Virus record (IMG/VR): IMGVR_UViG_3300028589_000026
Span: 1 to 33,779 of that record
Strand: one strand, 5' to 3'
Source of the DNA: a virus
Length of the DNA stretch: 33,779 bases
The translations under genes were made by a program, and so were the position numbers. The notes under the pieces were generated by a model. It was given only the letters and a program-made list of their open reading frames with translations, ran no database searches and was not told where the DNA came from. Shown here piece after piece: positions 15,595 through 23,748 of this stretch (positions are counted from its first letter, which is position 1; each line of letters opens with the position of its first letter).

Positions 15595-16668
15595 ATGGCT
15601 GATGACCCGAAAAATTACGATGGGTGGCTGAGTCGTACTCCCGGGAATAACCAACCAGAGCAACCCATTTCGCAGGAGAACATAGGGGATTGGTTCAACT
15701 ATGTCTTCAAGGAAAACGGTGGACCAGGTTACGATTCAGCCTTGGTCAACATGCTCCGGGGGATTAGAATTCTGGGCCCGGGTAACTCGATGGCCCCCAT
15801 CCCAGACGACACCATAGGATTAGCGTTTGCCAGCCGTCCTATGCTGAATTTGTCGGACTATAACGTCCAGAAGCACCCCCAGTTGCAAGCGCTGGTAAAA
15901 CCTGCTCGCAATAGTTTCATGGCGTATATAAAAGGCTTGCTAGATCCTGTCTGGGGAGCAGCCAACAGTGGTGACAACACCGCTCTCGATCCACTGAACC
16001 CATGGATCCCCCCGATGACCAACTTCTTGAAGGTCAGTTCGGGGTTCCCTGACCTGAGTTTGGCGGTGGGGAAAAGTAGCCCAGGGTTCCGGGGTGAAAC
16101 CTATTCCTTCGTTGACGGTATCTTGAAAGTCAACTTCGACTTTGATATTCGTCAAAGCTACTACAACACCAAACCGAACTTCATGCCTTACTTGTTCGAG
16201 GTGTGGGTTCACTACATCGAAGCGGTAACGCTCGGTGACGAAGGTATGGAACCGAACTGGGAGGCGCTCGAGTGTAACTACTTGGACTACACCACCCGGA
16301 TCTACCACATCATCATGAACAAGAACATGCGCAACATTGAGTGGATCTTCTGTTGCGGTGGCTGTTTCCCAACGACGTTCCCATCGGGAGCGTTCAGCAC
16401 CATTGACCGCACACAGAACACGTTGCGCGGTCAGGGTCAAGATGAACTTGAAATCAACTTCGCTGCCCAGGGCTTCCGGTTCAGTAACTTGCAGATTGCT
16501 GACCAGTTCAACCGGACGACACTGCGTACTAATCCGAACATGCACCCAAGTGTACGTTCACGGTATTACAAGAAGATGCCGTTCCGGGATTACTACCTCA
16601 GTGGTTACGGATCCTATCCATGGATCAACCTGGACACAATGGAAATGGAATATTGGGGTATTAACTGA
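15595..16668 (+). CDS. Putative virion structural protein (357 aa)
   Basis: Starts MADDPKNYDGWLS at 15595, with AAGG ten bases upstream; a TTG two codons earlier is an alternative with shorter spacing. The protein is aromatic-rich and probably beta-rich, with many Asn, Tyr, Phe and Trp residues and a Cys pair (EWIFCCGGCF) near residue 250. It has no membrane helix or enzyme motif. Its stop overlaps the ATG of the 974-residue gene (TGATG), so the two are translated together and may form one complex. A tail or baseplate component is the likeliest reading, from size and pairing only. Confidence 0.75.
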   Translation: MADDPKNYDGWLSRTPGNNQPEQPISQENIGDWFNYVFKENGGPGYDSALVNMLRGIRILGPGNSMAPIPDDTIGLAFASRPMLNLSDYNVQKHPQLQALVKPARNSFMAYIKGLLDPVWGAANSGDNTALDPLNPWIPPMTNFLKVSSGFPDLSLAVGKSSPGFRGETYSFVDGILKVNFDFDIRQSYYNTKPNFMPYLFEVWVHYIEAVTLGDEGMEPNWEALECNYLDYTTRIYHIIMNKNMRNIEWIFCCGGCFPTTFPSGAFSTIDRTQNTLRGQGQDELEINFAAQGFRFSNLQIADQFNRTTLRTNPNMHPSVRSRYYKKMPFRDYYLSGYGSYPWINLDTMEMEYWGIN

Positions 16669-19592
16669 TGGCACTTTCTCAAAGCGATTTGGAACTGCTA
16701 GCGAATAACCCAGGTCGAGGTATTAACCTCGTCGTTAACGAAATCGAACAGAACTGGTTCAACGGGACCGTGCAGCTGAACAGCAAGTCACACCCGTTCG
16801 TCCTGTCGATGGACTTGATCCTGGGCACCGCACACGGTTTCACCAACCGTCTGTTGGATGCGGTCAGCAAGAACCACCTGCGTCATGCACGCAACGTGTC
16901 TGAGCTGAGCCGCAACATGGGTGATGAAGAGCGTTATGGCTTGTTCGGTTACCCATCGAACTCGTTGCTGCAACTGGCGATGGACGTCAGTACCTTCATG
17001 GAACTGGCCGTTGACCGTGTTGTTCAAGTCGGTACCAGTTCGGTGACGTATAAAGAGCTGTTGATTCCGAAGGACACCGTGTTGCCTGTGATGGGGTATG
17101 ACTTCTCCATCATGAACGGCATCCGTATCCAGTACAACGAGCGTAACGGCTGGGGTGTGATGTACGACGGTGAGACCAACAACCCGTTGGCGCCGATCTC
17201 CAGTAACCTGCTGGACCGTATGTTCAAGCAGGTTGACGACCGCAAGTACATCCTGGTCAACGTTCCTGTCTTGCAGCTCAGCTGCTTGGCGATCGAGAAC
17301 ATAACTTCCAACCAAGCATCGGGTTGTAAAGGTACGTACAGGTTCACTGACCATTTGTTTGGCGTGCGTGCGTTCCTTATCAACGACAGCGGGATGAACG
17401 AGATCCGGGTCAGCTTTGACCAAGACGTGTTCGATCCTCTGGCAGTGACGCTGGCGTTGGATATTGACACGGTCAACGGGAAGATCGCTTACGAGATCCC
17501 GGACGTGTACATCGCTAACGGCTTGGGTCGCGGGACAGTCCGCATCTACACGTACACCACCAAAGGTGAACTGGAGAAAGACCTGACCAATGTGTCCCCG
17601 AGCAAGATCACACCGAACTACCAAGACTACAGCTACGGTCAAGGTAACCTCGGTCCTTACTCCATTCCGCTGCGTAACGCCGGCGGCGTGGCTTGGCAAG
17701 TGATCGAGATGGTCCGGGGTGGTACTAACCCTGTACCGTTCAACGACATGAAGGCGCGTGTGATTGCCGGTCGTCAACAGCGCGGTATCCCAATCACCGA
17801 GACCGCCCTGAAGGGTACCGTTGAGAACAGCGGCTTCAGCCCGGTGAAGGTCATCGACTACATGACCCAGCGTACTTACTCGGTAACCAAAGAGTTGCCG
17901 ATTCAGGATAACAAAGGCTTCTTTGCCCCAATGTCCTGTTTCGTTGGCAGCTACATGGCGTCGGTTAACGATCTGGTTAGCACGGGTGTGGTGTTGGACA
18001 ATGGTACTCGTGTAACCGTTCCGCACAACGTGCTGTTCGACGTGAGTGTGCCTACGTCGCGTCTTGTCAACGCCATCACCATGGCCACGTACAAGAACAT
18101 GTCCAGTGAACAGATTGTAGACCTGCTGGCTAGCCGCACGCTCGTTTACACACCGTTCTACTACGTGATCGATACGTCGGACAAACAGGCGGTGATGCGC
18201 ACCTACCACCTGGATTCTCCAACCATCGACCGTCAAACCTTCATTGACCAAAACCCTGCATTGGGTCTGGCTGTGGGTGTGGGACAGATCGCAATCGAGC
18301 ACCGTGAAGGTGGTTACACCATCACCTTGGTGACGCAGTCGGATAGCGCGTACCGTAAGCTGACGAACGATCAAGTGGGTGTGCAGCTGTCGATCAGTCC
18401 GGTTGACTCTACCAGTACAGCTAGCATTGCCGGTCAGCTGGTTGCCGAGGTAGAAGGTGAACGTGTCTTCCAGTTCCAACTGGATTCCCGTTTCGACATT
18501 GACGTGAACGACGTCATGTATTTCAACAACTTCTTCCAGTTCGGTTCGGTTCAGCTGAAGACGGGTTCTACCCTCTCGACGGAAATGACGTTCATCTTCA
18601 CCACCAAAGGTGACAAGGATATCACCCGGTCGGACATCGACCAAAAGATCGAGCAAGGCATCTTCTCGGTACCGATGGTGGGTATCGTTGAAACCCGTTA
18701 CCAGACCACGTTTGGTAAACGCTTGGCTAACATCTACAGTCGGATTCGTCCGTTGGTGGGTGAAGCGCAGTACAAGCGGTATGACGCGGACGTTCCTGCG
18801 CGTTATTCGACCACGGTGTTTAAACGTGTCGACGGTGAACTGGTGTTCGACCAAGCCACGGGTGAACCTATTAAGGAACACTCGGCAGGTGACATCATCA
18901 TTGGTTCGGATGGTAAGCCTGTGCTGTTGTATCGTCGTGACGTGGACATCGTTTACGAGAACGGCCAACCGGTCATGTTGGAACCGCGTTTCTTGAAGTA
19001 CCATTGGGACTTCATTGCATTCGACGGCAACTACATGTTCAGTAAGGACGACTACGACCTCCAGTTCGCTCAGGACACGAAGAACTACTTCGTTAATGTC
19101 ATCACCCGTCAGCTGGAAGACTTCACGGCACAAGCGCTGGACAACACCGTGCTGTACTACCAGCCGCGCAGTAAGCTGGGCTACCAGCGGGTTGTGGTCA
19201 ACAGCAACTACGAGTCGGTTCTCCGCCAAGACCTGTCGTTCGCTGTAACGTACTACCTGACCGAAGACGGTTACCGTAACCCTGTTCTGCGAGAAGCCTT
19301 GGAGGCCAGTACTCCTCGACAGCTCAACGAAGGAGTCTACAACAAGAAGACCGTCAGTATGGACGCACTGGTGGCTCGCCTCATGGCGAACGCTGGTAGC
19401 CAAGTGGTCAGTGCGAAACTGAGCGCACTCTCGGGTGACAATACAGTGGACGTTATCAGTAACACCGACGACCTGTCTGGTTTCAGTATCCGTAAGCGTC
19501 TGGAACTGAGCAGTGACGGTCTGGTGTCTGTACAGGAGGATATCGACATCATCTTCCTGCCACACGATATCCGTATGACGACCACCATTTAA
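16668..19592 (+). CDS. Large virion structural protein, possibly baseplate (974 aa)
   Basis: A 974-residue protein beginning MALSQSDLELLANN, the largest in the window. It overlaps the upstream stop by one base, with GGGG nine bases before the ATG. It is beta-rich with repeated valine/threonine strands and few cysteines, and has no signal peptide or membrane segment. The N-terminal 120 residues are more helical; a region near residue 380 contains many Gly/Arg (VIAGRQQRGIPITETALKG). Large multi-domain beta proteins of this kind occur in tail baseplates and necks of giant phages. The protein ends at a strong bidirectional terminator. A long antisense frame overlaps it but is a codon-bias shadow. 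The specific identity is uncertain. Confidence 0.8.
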   Translation: MALSQSDLELLANNPGRGINLVVNEIEQNWFNGTVQLNSKSHPFVLSMDLILGTAHGFTNRLLDAVSKNHLRHARNVSELSRNMGDEERYGLFGYPSNSLLQLAMDVSTFMELAVDRVVQVGTSSVTYKELLIPKDTVLPVMGYDFSIMNGIRIQYNERNGWGVMYDGETNNPLAPISSNLLDRMFKQVDDRKYILVNVPVLQLSCLAIENITSNQASGCKGTYRFTDHLFGVRAFLINDSGMNEIRVSFDQDVFDPLAVTLALDIDTVNGKIAYEIPDVYIANGLGRGTVRIYTYTTKGELEKDLTNVSPSKITPNYQDYSYGQGNLGPYSIPLRNAGGVAWQVIEMVRGGTNPVPFNDMKARVIAGRQQRGIPITETALKGTVENSGFSPVKVIDYMTQRTYSVTKELPIQDNKGFFAPMSCFVGSYMASVNDLVSTGVVLDNGTRVTVPHNVLFDVSVPTSRLVNAITMATYKNMSSEQIVDLLASRTLVYTPFYYVIDTSDKQAVMRTYHLDSPTIDRQTFIDQNPALGLAVGVGQIAIEHREGGYTITLVTQSDSAYRKLTNDQVGVQLSISPVDSTSTASIAGQLVAEVEGERVFQFQLDSRFDIDVNDVMYFNNFFQFGSVQLKTGSTLSTEMTFIFTTKGDKDITRSDIDQKIEQGIFSVPMVGIVETRYQTTFGKRLANIYSRIRPLVGEAQYKRYDADVPARYSTTVFKRVDGELVFDQATGEPIKEHSAGDIIIGSDGKPVLLYRRDVDIVYENGQPVMLEPRFLKYHWDFIAFDGNYMFSKDDYDLQFAQDTKNYFVNVITRQLEDFTAQALDNTVLYYQPRSKLGYQRVVVNSNYESVLRQDLSFAVTYYLTEDGYRNPVLREALEASTPRQLNEGVYNKKTVSMDALVARLMANAGSQVVSAKLSALSGDNTVDVISNTDDLSGFSIRKRLELSSDGLVSVQEDIDIIFLPHDIRMTTTI

Positions 19593-19599
19593 AACCTTA

Positions 19600-19633
19600 C
19601 TACCCTACCCACCCTCACGGGTGGGTAGGGTAG
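19600..19633. terminator. Bidirectional terminator, convergent junction 1
   Basis: A perfect 15-bp stem (CTACCCTACCCACCC and complement) with loop TCAC. On the plus strand it is followed within four bases by CTTTTTGCTTTT, a convincing intrinsic terminator. On the minus strand it is followed by TAAGGTTTT, so it can also end the converging unit. It shares arm and loop sequence with the hairpins at 25617 and 32760. Confidence 0.9.
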
Positions 19634-19647
19634 GGGTCTTTTTGCTT

Positions 19648-20352
19648 TTACGCGATCTGGGACTTGAGGTAGTCCAAGAACATGCTAGTGAGTTTCACAC
19701 TGGCACGGATACGTTCCACCGAGTTGGTAACGTCGTACAGACGGTAGTCATTCGGATTCTCGTATTTGTAGAGGCGTTCGAACATGGCCTCTTCCGCCTT
19801 CTTGATCTCGACCTTGTAGTCGGTCATGAAGAGGTAATCACCGTTGTCGATTTCTTCGACCTGATGATCACGCAGGGTTTCCCAGGTGATGATCTCACCC
19901 TCGGCCACCTTCTGACGACCATCGAACCAACCATCACGGATACAGCTGGCGAACCGTGCGGGTTCCTTGCGGAACTCGTTCAGACGGAGGATCGCTTCCT
20001 GATCGTTCAGGTCGTGGGCGTTGATGTAGTCGTAGACCTCGTTCACCTTCTCAGCGATTGCCGGGAAGACTGCTTCGAAGTACGCCAAGGTGTTGGTCAG
20101 GTCTTCACCATCCGAAAGCTTCTTGTTGAAAGGAGCGTTCAGGATGATCTCACCGTTCTCTTTCGGGAACGGGCCCGACAGCCGGGTCTTCATGTTGGTG
20201 GCATCGGTACCCGACCAGTAACGGTCGATAACTGCGTACGCAGCAGTCAACTCGATCCCATTGCCCAGGTGCTCAACCAGCAACTTGGTTTCAGCTTCCA
20301 AGTTATCCAGTTCAGTCAGCGCTGCCTGGAAACGTGTTTCTACTTCGCTCAT
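19648..20352 (-). CDS. Hypothetical protein (234 aa)
   Basis: Starts MSEVETRFQAALTELD, overlapping the upstream stop as ATGA, with GGGGA seven bases before it. It is acidic and helical in the first 45 residues, then mixed, with many Asp, Asn and Tyr residues. It has no membrane helix, cysteine cluster or catalytic motif. It is the last gene of the 23665-19648 unit, directly after an inner-head paralog. The function is unknown; it could be a partner or chaperone of that protein. Confidence 0.7.
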   Translation of the reverse strand: MSEVETRFQAALTELDNLEAETKLLVEHLGNGIELTAAYAVIDRYWSGTDATNMKTRLSGPFPKENGEIILNAPFNKKLSDGEDLTNTLAYFEAVFPAIAEKVNEVYDYINAHDLNDQEAILRLNEFRKEPARFASCIRDGWFDGRQKVAEGEIITWETLRDHQVEEIDNGDYLFMTDYKVEIKKAEEAMFERLYKYENPNDYRLYDVTNSVERIRASVKLTSMFLDYLKSQIA

Positions 20353-21869
20353 AGCGTTTTCCCCACACCTAACTGTTTGACCAGGTTGTTGTAACGGGTC
20401 TTCATGTCGGCGATATTCTCTTCAAACATCTGGTGAGAAGTAGCACCAAAGTTCTCCATGAAGGTCTGTGCATCCGCATCGGGAATCATCTCGAGGTGGA
20501 AGGTCGGGTTACCGGCAACATCCGCCTGAGGGTTCTTACCTTCTCGGCGAGCTTCCAGCATCAACTCACGGAGCTTGTCCATGTCACCGATCAACCCGTG
20601 GAGGTACCACATGTGTGCACGGGCATACCAACGGGACAGTTCGTTGATCTGACGGTCCACCGCCAGCAGCTGACGACTAACGACTTGGCAGAAGTTAGCG
20701 TAGTTACGGATGGTGATGGCCAGTTCCTGGTACTCGACCACCGGCTCAGGAGCACCGTAGTACTCGGACAGAGCACGCGCGCGGTCAGCGTCGGTCTTGT
20801 CAACAGCCTGACCCAACGCCTTCATGTTGATCCCGCGCATGTCGATAGTGTTGTCAGCCAACTCGACGTAACGCAGGTTCAGCTCCTGGATCTTGCTCAT
20901 CATTTCGCCAGCGTTGAACTGGGTCAGCTTGATCGACTCGGCCCGGATAGCTGATTCGAGGTCCTTACGGACTTTGCTGAAACCGTTGGTCAGTTCTTCG
21001 TTGGAGAATTCTACCTTGTACAAGGTAGCCAGCAGCTCACCAACATCCTTCACCACGTTCATTGGGTCCATGGCAAGGATGGCTTCGCGGTTAGCGGCCG
21101 ACAGCTTTTGAACCTCCGGAGAGAATTCACCGGACACGTGCTGTTGCAGCGCCGAGCGCACGCGGGTACGGTCGTACTGGTCTTTCAACACCTTACGGTA
21201 GTTGTCGAGCAGACGGTTCGCTTTGGTCGATGCCTGAGTCAGTTTACCGACGACCTGCTGGAACATCGGGATCGACTTGGCCAGACCTTCGATCGCTTCC
21301 TTGTCGGTTTCGAACTTGGTCTTCATCAGAGTAAGTTGACCGAGGCGGTCTACTTTACCCGGCAGGTTGCCGATGAAGTTTTCCAGGTTGTACTGGCCGG
21401 CAGGGAACCCCAGACTGGTGAGGGTGTTCTTTACTTCACCCTTCAGGCTGTCCAACGAATCGTCGATCGCCTTTTCGATCCGCTCGCTCTTACGGAAGCC
21501 AAAGATACCTTTAACGGTATTGGCTACCCAGTCGAACGCCATGCGGATGTACTTGATGATGTTCTCGACGAAAGTCTTGAAACCTTCGTACATGGTGGAG
21601 AAGAAACCTTCAGCACCGATCACCGCGTTCCGTTTGGACGGGAAGGGATCAAACTCCCGCGCATTGGGGAGGTTGAACTTGGTGGCGATCTCACGCGACA
21701 GAACGCCGAGGCTCAGGGATTCAGTACCCTTTACCATCATGGTGATTTTGTCTTGGTCGGTGTCGTCGTAGACCTCGTCCAGATCCACGAGTTGACGGGG
21801 ATCGTCGTTGGGAACGTACGCGTCAGTCGGAGTCGCCAGTTGCAGGTAAGAGCTAACTGGGTTACTCAT
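20349..21869 (-). CDS. Putative inner-head protein paralog with two cleavage sites (506 aa)
   Basis: Starts MSNPVSSYLQLATPT, with GAGGAA five bases before the ATG and an 8-base overlap with the gene above. The leader is acidic (residues 20-40) and contains V-K-G-T-E/S at about residue 50 and V-I-G-A-E/G-F at 87. An amphipathic aromatic helix follows at once (FSTMYEGFKTFVENIIKYIR), then a Trp/Phe/Lys segment. The remainder is a long helical domain with a Gln/Arg-rich centre. It aligns by eye with the 25681 protein around G-x-E/G-F-F-S. Processing would release a roughly 420-residue mature protein to the capsid interior. Inner-head identity is inferred from this shared pattern. Confidence 0.8.
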   Translation of the reverse strand: MSNPVSSYLQLATPTDAYVPNDDPRQLVDLDEVYDDTDQDKITMMVKGTESLSLGVLSREIATKFNLPNAREFDPFPSKRNAVIGAEGFFSTMYEGFKTFVENIIKYIRMAFDWVANTVKGIFGFRKSERIEKAIDDSLDSLKGEVKNTLTSLGFPAGQYNLENFIGNLPGKVDRLGQLTLMKTKFETDKEAIEGLAKSIPMFQQVVGKLTQASTKANRLLDNYRKVLKDQYDRTRVRSALQQHVSGEFSPEVQKLSAANREAILAMDPMNVVKDVGELLATLYKVEFSNEELTNGFSKVRKDLESAIRAESIKLTQFNAGEMMSKIQELNLRYVELADNTIDMRGINMKALGQAVDKTDADRARALSEYYGAPEPVVEYQELAITIRNYANFCQVVSRQLLAVDRQINELSRWYARAHMWYLHGLIGDMDKLRELMLEARREGKNPQADVAGNPTFHLEMIPDADAQTFMENFGATSHQMFEENIADMKTRYNNLVKQLGVGKTL

Positions 21870-22302
21870 GACCGTTCCTCATTTCCAGGGCGAGGTAATC
21901 AACCAGGTTCTTGAAGGCGTCCAGTTCGGTTGGGTCGTACTTGGACTTGATGACTTCGGTTTCCACCGCACGCTGGATGTCCACCGAGACGGCAAACTCG
22001 TCGTTGGAAGGTACCACGCCACAGTTGGTCAGGTGCTGGCGGATACGACGCAGGCGCAGGCGGGCGGATTCCAGGATCAGTCGAGCCTTGATCGGAGAGA
22101 CCGAGTTCCACTTGTCCAGCATGGCGAAGATGGTACCTTCCTCTTCTTCACCGATCTCCAGACTGTCGTGGAAACGGGAGTGGTGGGATACCACGGCGCG
22201 AACGAACGCCTCTTGAACGACTTCGGTTTGAGCCAAGGCGCAACCAACGCCAAGACCGGTGAGGGATTCACGCAGGGTGATGATACGTGCCAGATGCGAC
22301 AT
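21862..22302 (-). CDS. Hypothetical protein (146 aa)
   Basis: Starts MSHLARIITLRESL, with AAAGGAG six bases before the ATG, a near-ideal ribosome site located in the last codons of the metallopeptidase-like gene, one base away. It is helical and carries an Arg-rich helix in the centre (SARLRLRRIRQHL) that could bind nucleic acid or a partner, plus an acidic stretch (LEIGEEEEGT) before it. No known domain is recognised. Being coupled on both sides, it probably works with the peptidase-like protein or the inner-head protein. Confidence 0.75.
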   Translation of the reverse strand: MSHLARIITLRESLTGLGVGCALAQTEVVQEAFVRAVVSHHSRFHDSLEIGEEEEGTIFAMLDKWNSVSPIKARLILESARLRLRRIRQHLTNCGVVPSNDEFAVSVDIQRAVETEVIKSKYDPTELDAFKNLVDYLALEMRNGHE

Positions 22303-22303
22303 G

Positions 22304-23665
22304 TCAGACTCCTTTGAGCTGTTCGGACAGAACGGTAAGTTCGTGGTTGTTGAGGGCTTGTGTATAATGCTCTACTTCGCGACGTTTAAAGTCACTACCG
22401 GAGAACACCCAACCCATGGTGCGGTACAGTGCGGTGCCTTCATACCACGGTTGAGCCTTCTTGTTGGCTTCCAACAACATGGTGATATCCTTGACCAGAT
22501 CGTTCCGGTCTTTGGTCGGCATTTTCTTGTCTTCTTTGATCCGAGCGATCAGCTGACGAATCGCGTCTTCCATCCGACGGTGGTCAGCGTTGTACACACC
22601 CGAGTAGGCGTTGTTGAAGAAGCCGATGACGAAGGTAAGACCAAAAGTAGCCAGCATGGTCATGAGGATCATGCCCGCACCAACACCGGTGACAGTAGCG
22701 ATCAGCATACCCATGTACATGCCGATCACCGCCATCGAGCAACTCATGATGAAGTTCTCGATAAGTGGCACGATAATCCCACGGTCAGTCAGGGTACCGA
22801 TAGCAGCAACGATACCTTTCGAGCAGCCCATACGGATCGCGTACATGTCGGCCAGTACTTCAGACGTCATGTTAGGTACACCCACACTGAGCGCACGCTG
22901 GCTGTTACGTTGCGAGGTCATCTTGGTGAAGTACAACATGAAGCTTTCGTCATTCTCGCCCTTGGCGAACTCGAGGAGGTCTTCCACGTTACCTGGTTTC
23001 AGACCGAGGATCGTGGCCGTGTCTTTTAGTACCACAACACGATCTTCTGTACGTTTCGAATTCCGGTAGGCGTTGAGTGCAGCCTGAGCGACGATGTTGT
23101 CTTCCATCAGGGTGAGTAACATCACACAACCCGAGAAGGCGTGACCCAATTCGTGACAGCTAGCGCCGGCCATCAAACCTTCCAGCGGTTCACCCCACTT
23201 CTCTACCTGTTTGACAGGGAAGTAGTTTTCCATGTAACGGCAGATACCGAGCTTAATCGGGATGGTCGAGAACGAACCACCGACACGACCAGTGGTGTAG
23301 TCGATACTACCCTTGAAGATCTTCACCTTGTTCTCTTGGTACCAGCGGTACAGTGTCGTCTGGCTGGTGCTGAACCAACGATCCACACCAGCGTTGTTCA
23401 ACACATGGCTCGGCGCAAAGTACCCGGTATCTACCCACAGGTTACCTTCGTCCAAGAACTCGATCGTGACGTTGGTGAAACCAGTGTATGTTGCAATCAG
23501 TTTCAGCAGTGGCTCTTCCACGCTGGGTTCCAGAACAGGACGCCCGTCAACCATACGGATGTGTTCTTTGAAACAAGCTTTCATCTGCTTGTAGAAGTTG
23601 TCGTTCTGGAAATCAATAAATTCGGTTCCTGCCACACTCTTTGACAGAAAATCCATAGAAATCAT
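22304..23665 (-). CDS. Predicted membrane zinc metallopeptidase, M48-like (453 aa)
   Basis: A 453-residue protein with H-E-L-G-H at residues 171-175 in a hydrophobic setting (GASCHELGHAFSGC). About 95 residues later comes S-E-V-L-A-D (Glu269, Asp273). HExxH with a downstream ExxAD is the zinc-ligand pair of M48 (HtpX/Ste24-type) gluzincins. Residues about 303-350 form two consecutive membrane helices (MAVIGMYMGMLIATVTG and MTMLATFGLTFVIGFF). The N-terminal 150 residues are mixed alpha/beta; the C-terminus is basic and helical. The zinc-peptidase reading is mine from motifs alone. It leads a minus-strand unit containing an inner-head paralog, which suggests a virion or membrane-associated role. 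It differs from the serine-type prohead protease of phiKZ. The ribosome site is weak (GGGGG 12 bases upstream). Confidence 0.7.
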   Translation of the reverse strand: MISMDFLSKSVAGTEFIDFQNDNFYKQMKACFKEHIRMVDGRPVLEPSVEEPLLKLIATYTGFTNVTIEFLDEGNLWVDTGYFAPSHVLNNAGVDRWFSTSQTTLYRWYQENKVKIFKGSIDYTTGRVGGSFSTIPIKLGICRYMENYFPVKQVEKWGEPLEGLMAGASCHELGHAFSGCVMLLTLMEDNIVAQAALNAYRNSKRTEDRVVVLKDTATILGLKPGNVEDLLEFAKGENDESFMLYFTKMTSQRNSQRALSVGVPNMTSEVLADMYAIRMGCSKGIVAAIGTLTDRGIIVPLIENFIMSCSMAVIGMYMGMLIATVTGVGAGMILMTMLATFGLTFVIGFFNNAYSGVYNADHRRMEDAIRQLIARIKEDKKMPTKDRNDLVKDITMLLEANKKAQPWYEGTALYRTMGWVFSGSDFKRREVEHYTQALNNHELTVLSEQLKGV

Positions 23666-23748
23666 GAGCAGGCGCCCCCACGGTAATTAGTGACTTGTAA
23701 CGCTATTATTATAGCGTCTAAAAGCAAGCATAAAATGCAGGATTAGGC
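23666..23748. promoter_or_regulatory. Divergent intergenic region with inverted repeat
   Basis: This 83-base gap separates the divergent peptidase-like and DNA polymerase genes. It contains a perfect inverted repeat, ACGCTAT-TATT-ATAGCGT (23700-23717), in an AT-rich setting. The polymerase ribosome site AGGA is six bases before its ATG. The repeat could be an operator acting on both genes or a promoter element; the sequence does not decide. Confidence 0.45.

Noticed and set aside
16788-19565. Long minus-strand open frame of about 925 codons opposite the 974-residue gene
   Set aside because: It lacks a ribosome site and has a His/Arg/Val-rich composition typical of an antisense shadow. The plus frame has sensible composition, coupling and a terminator.
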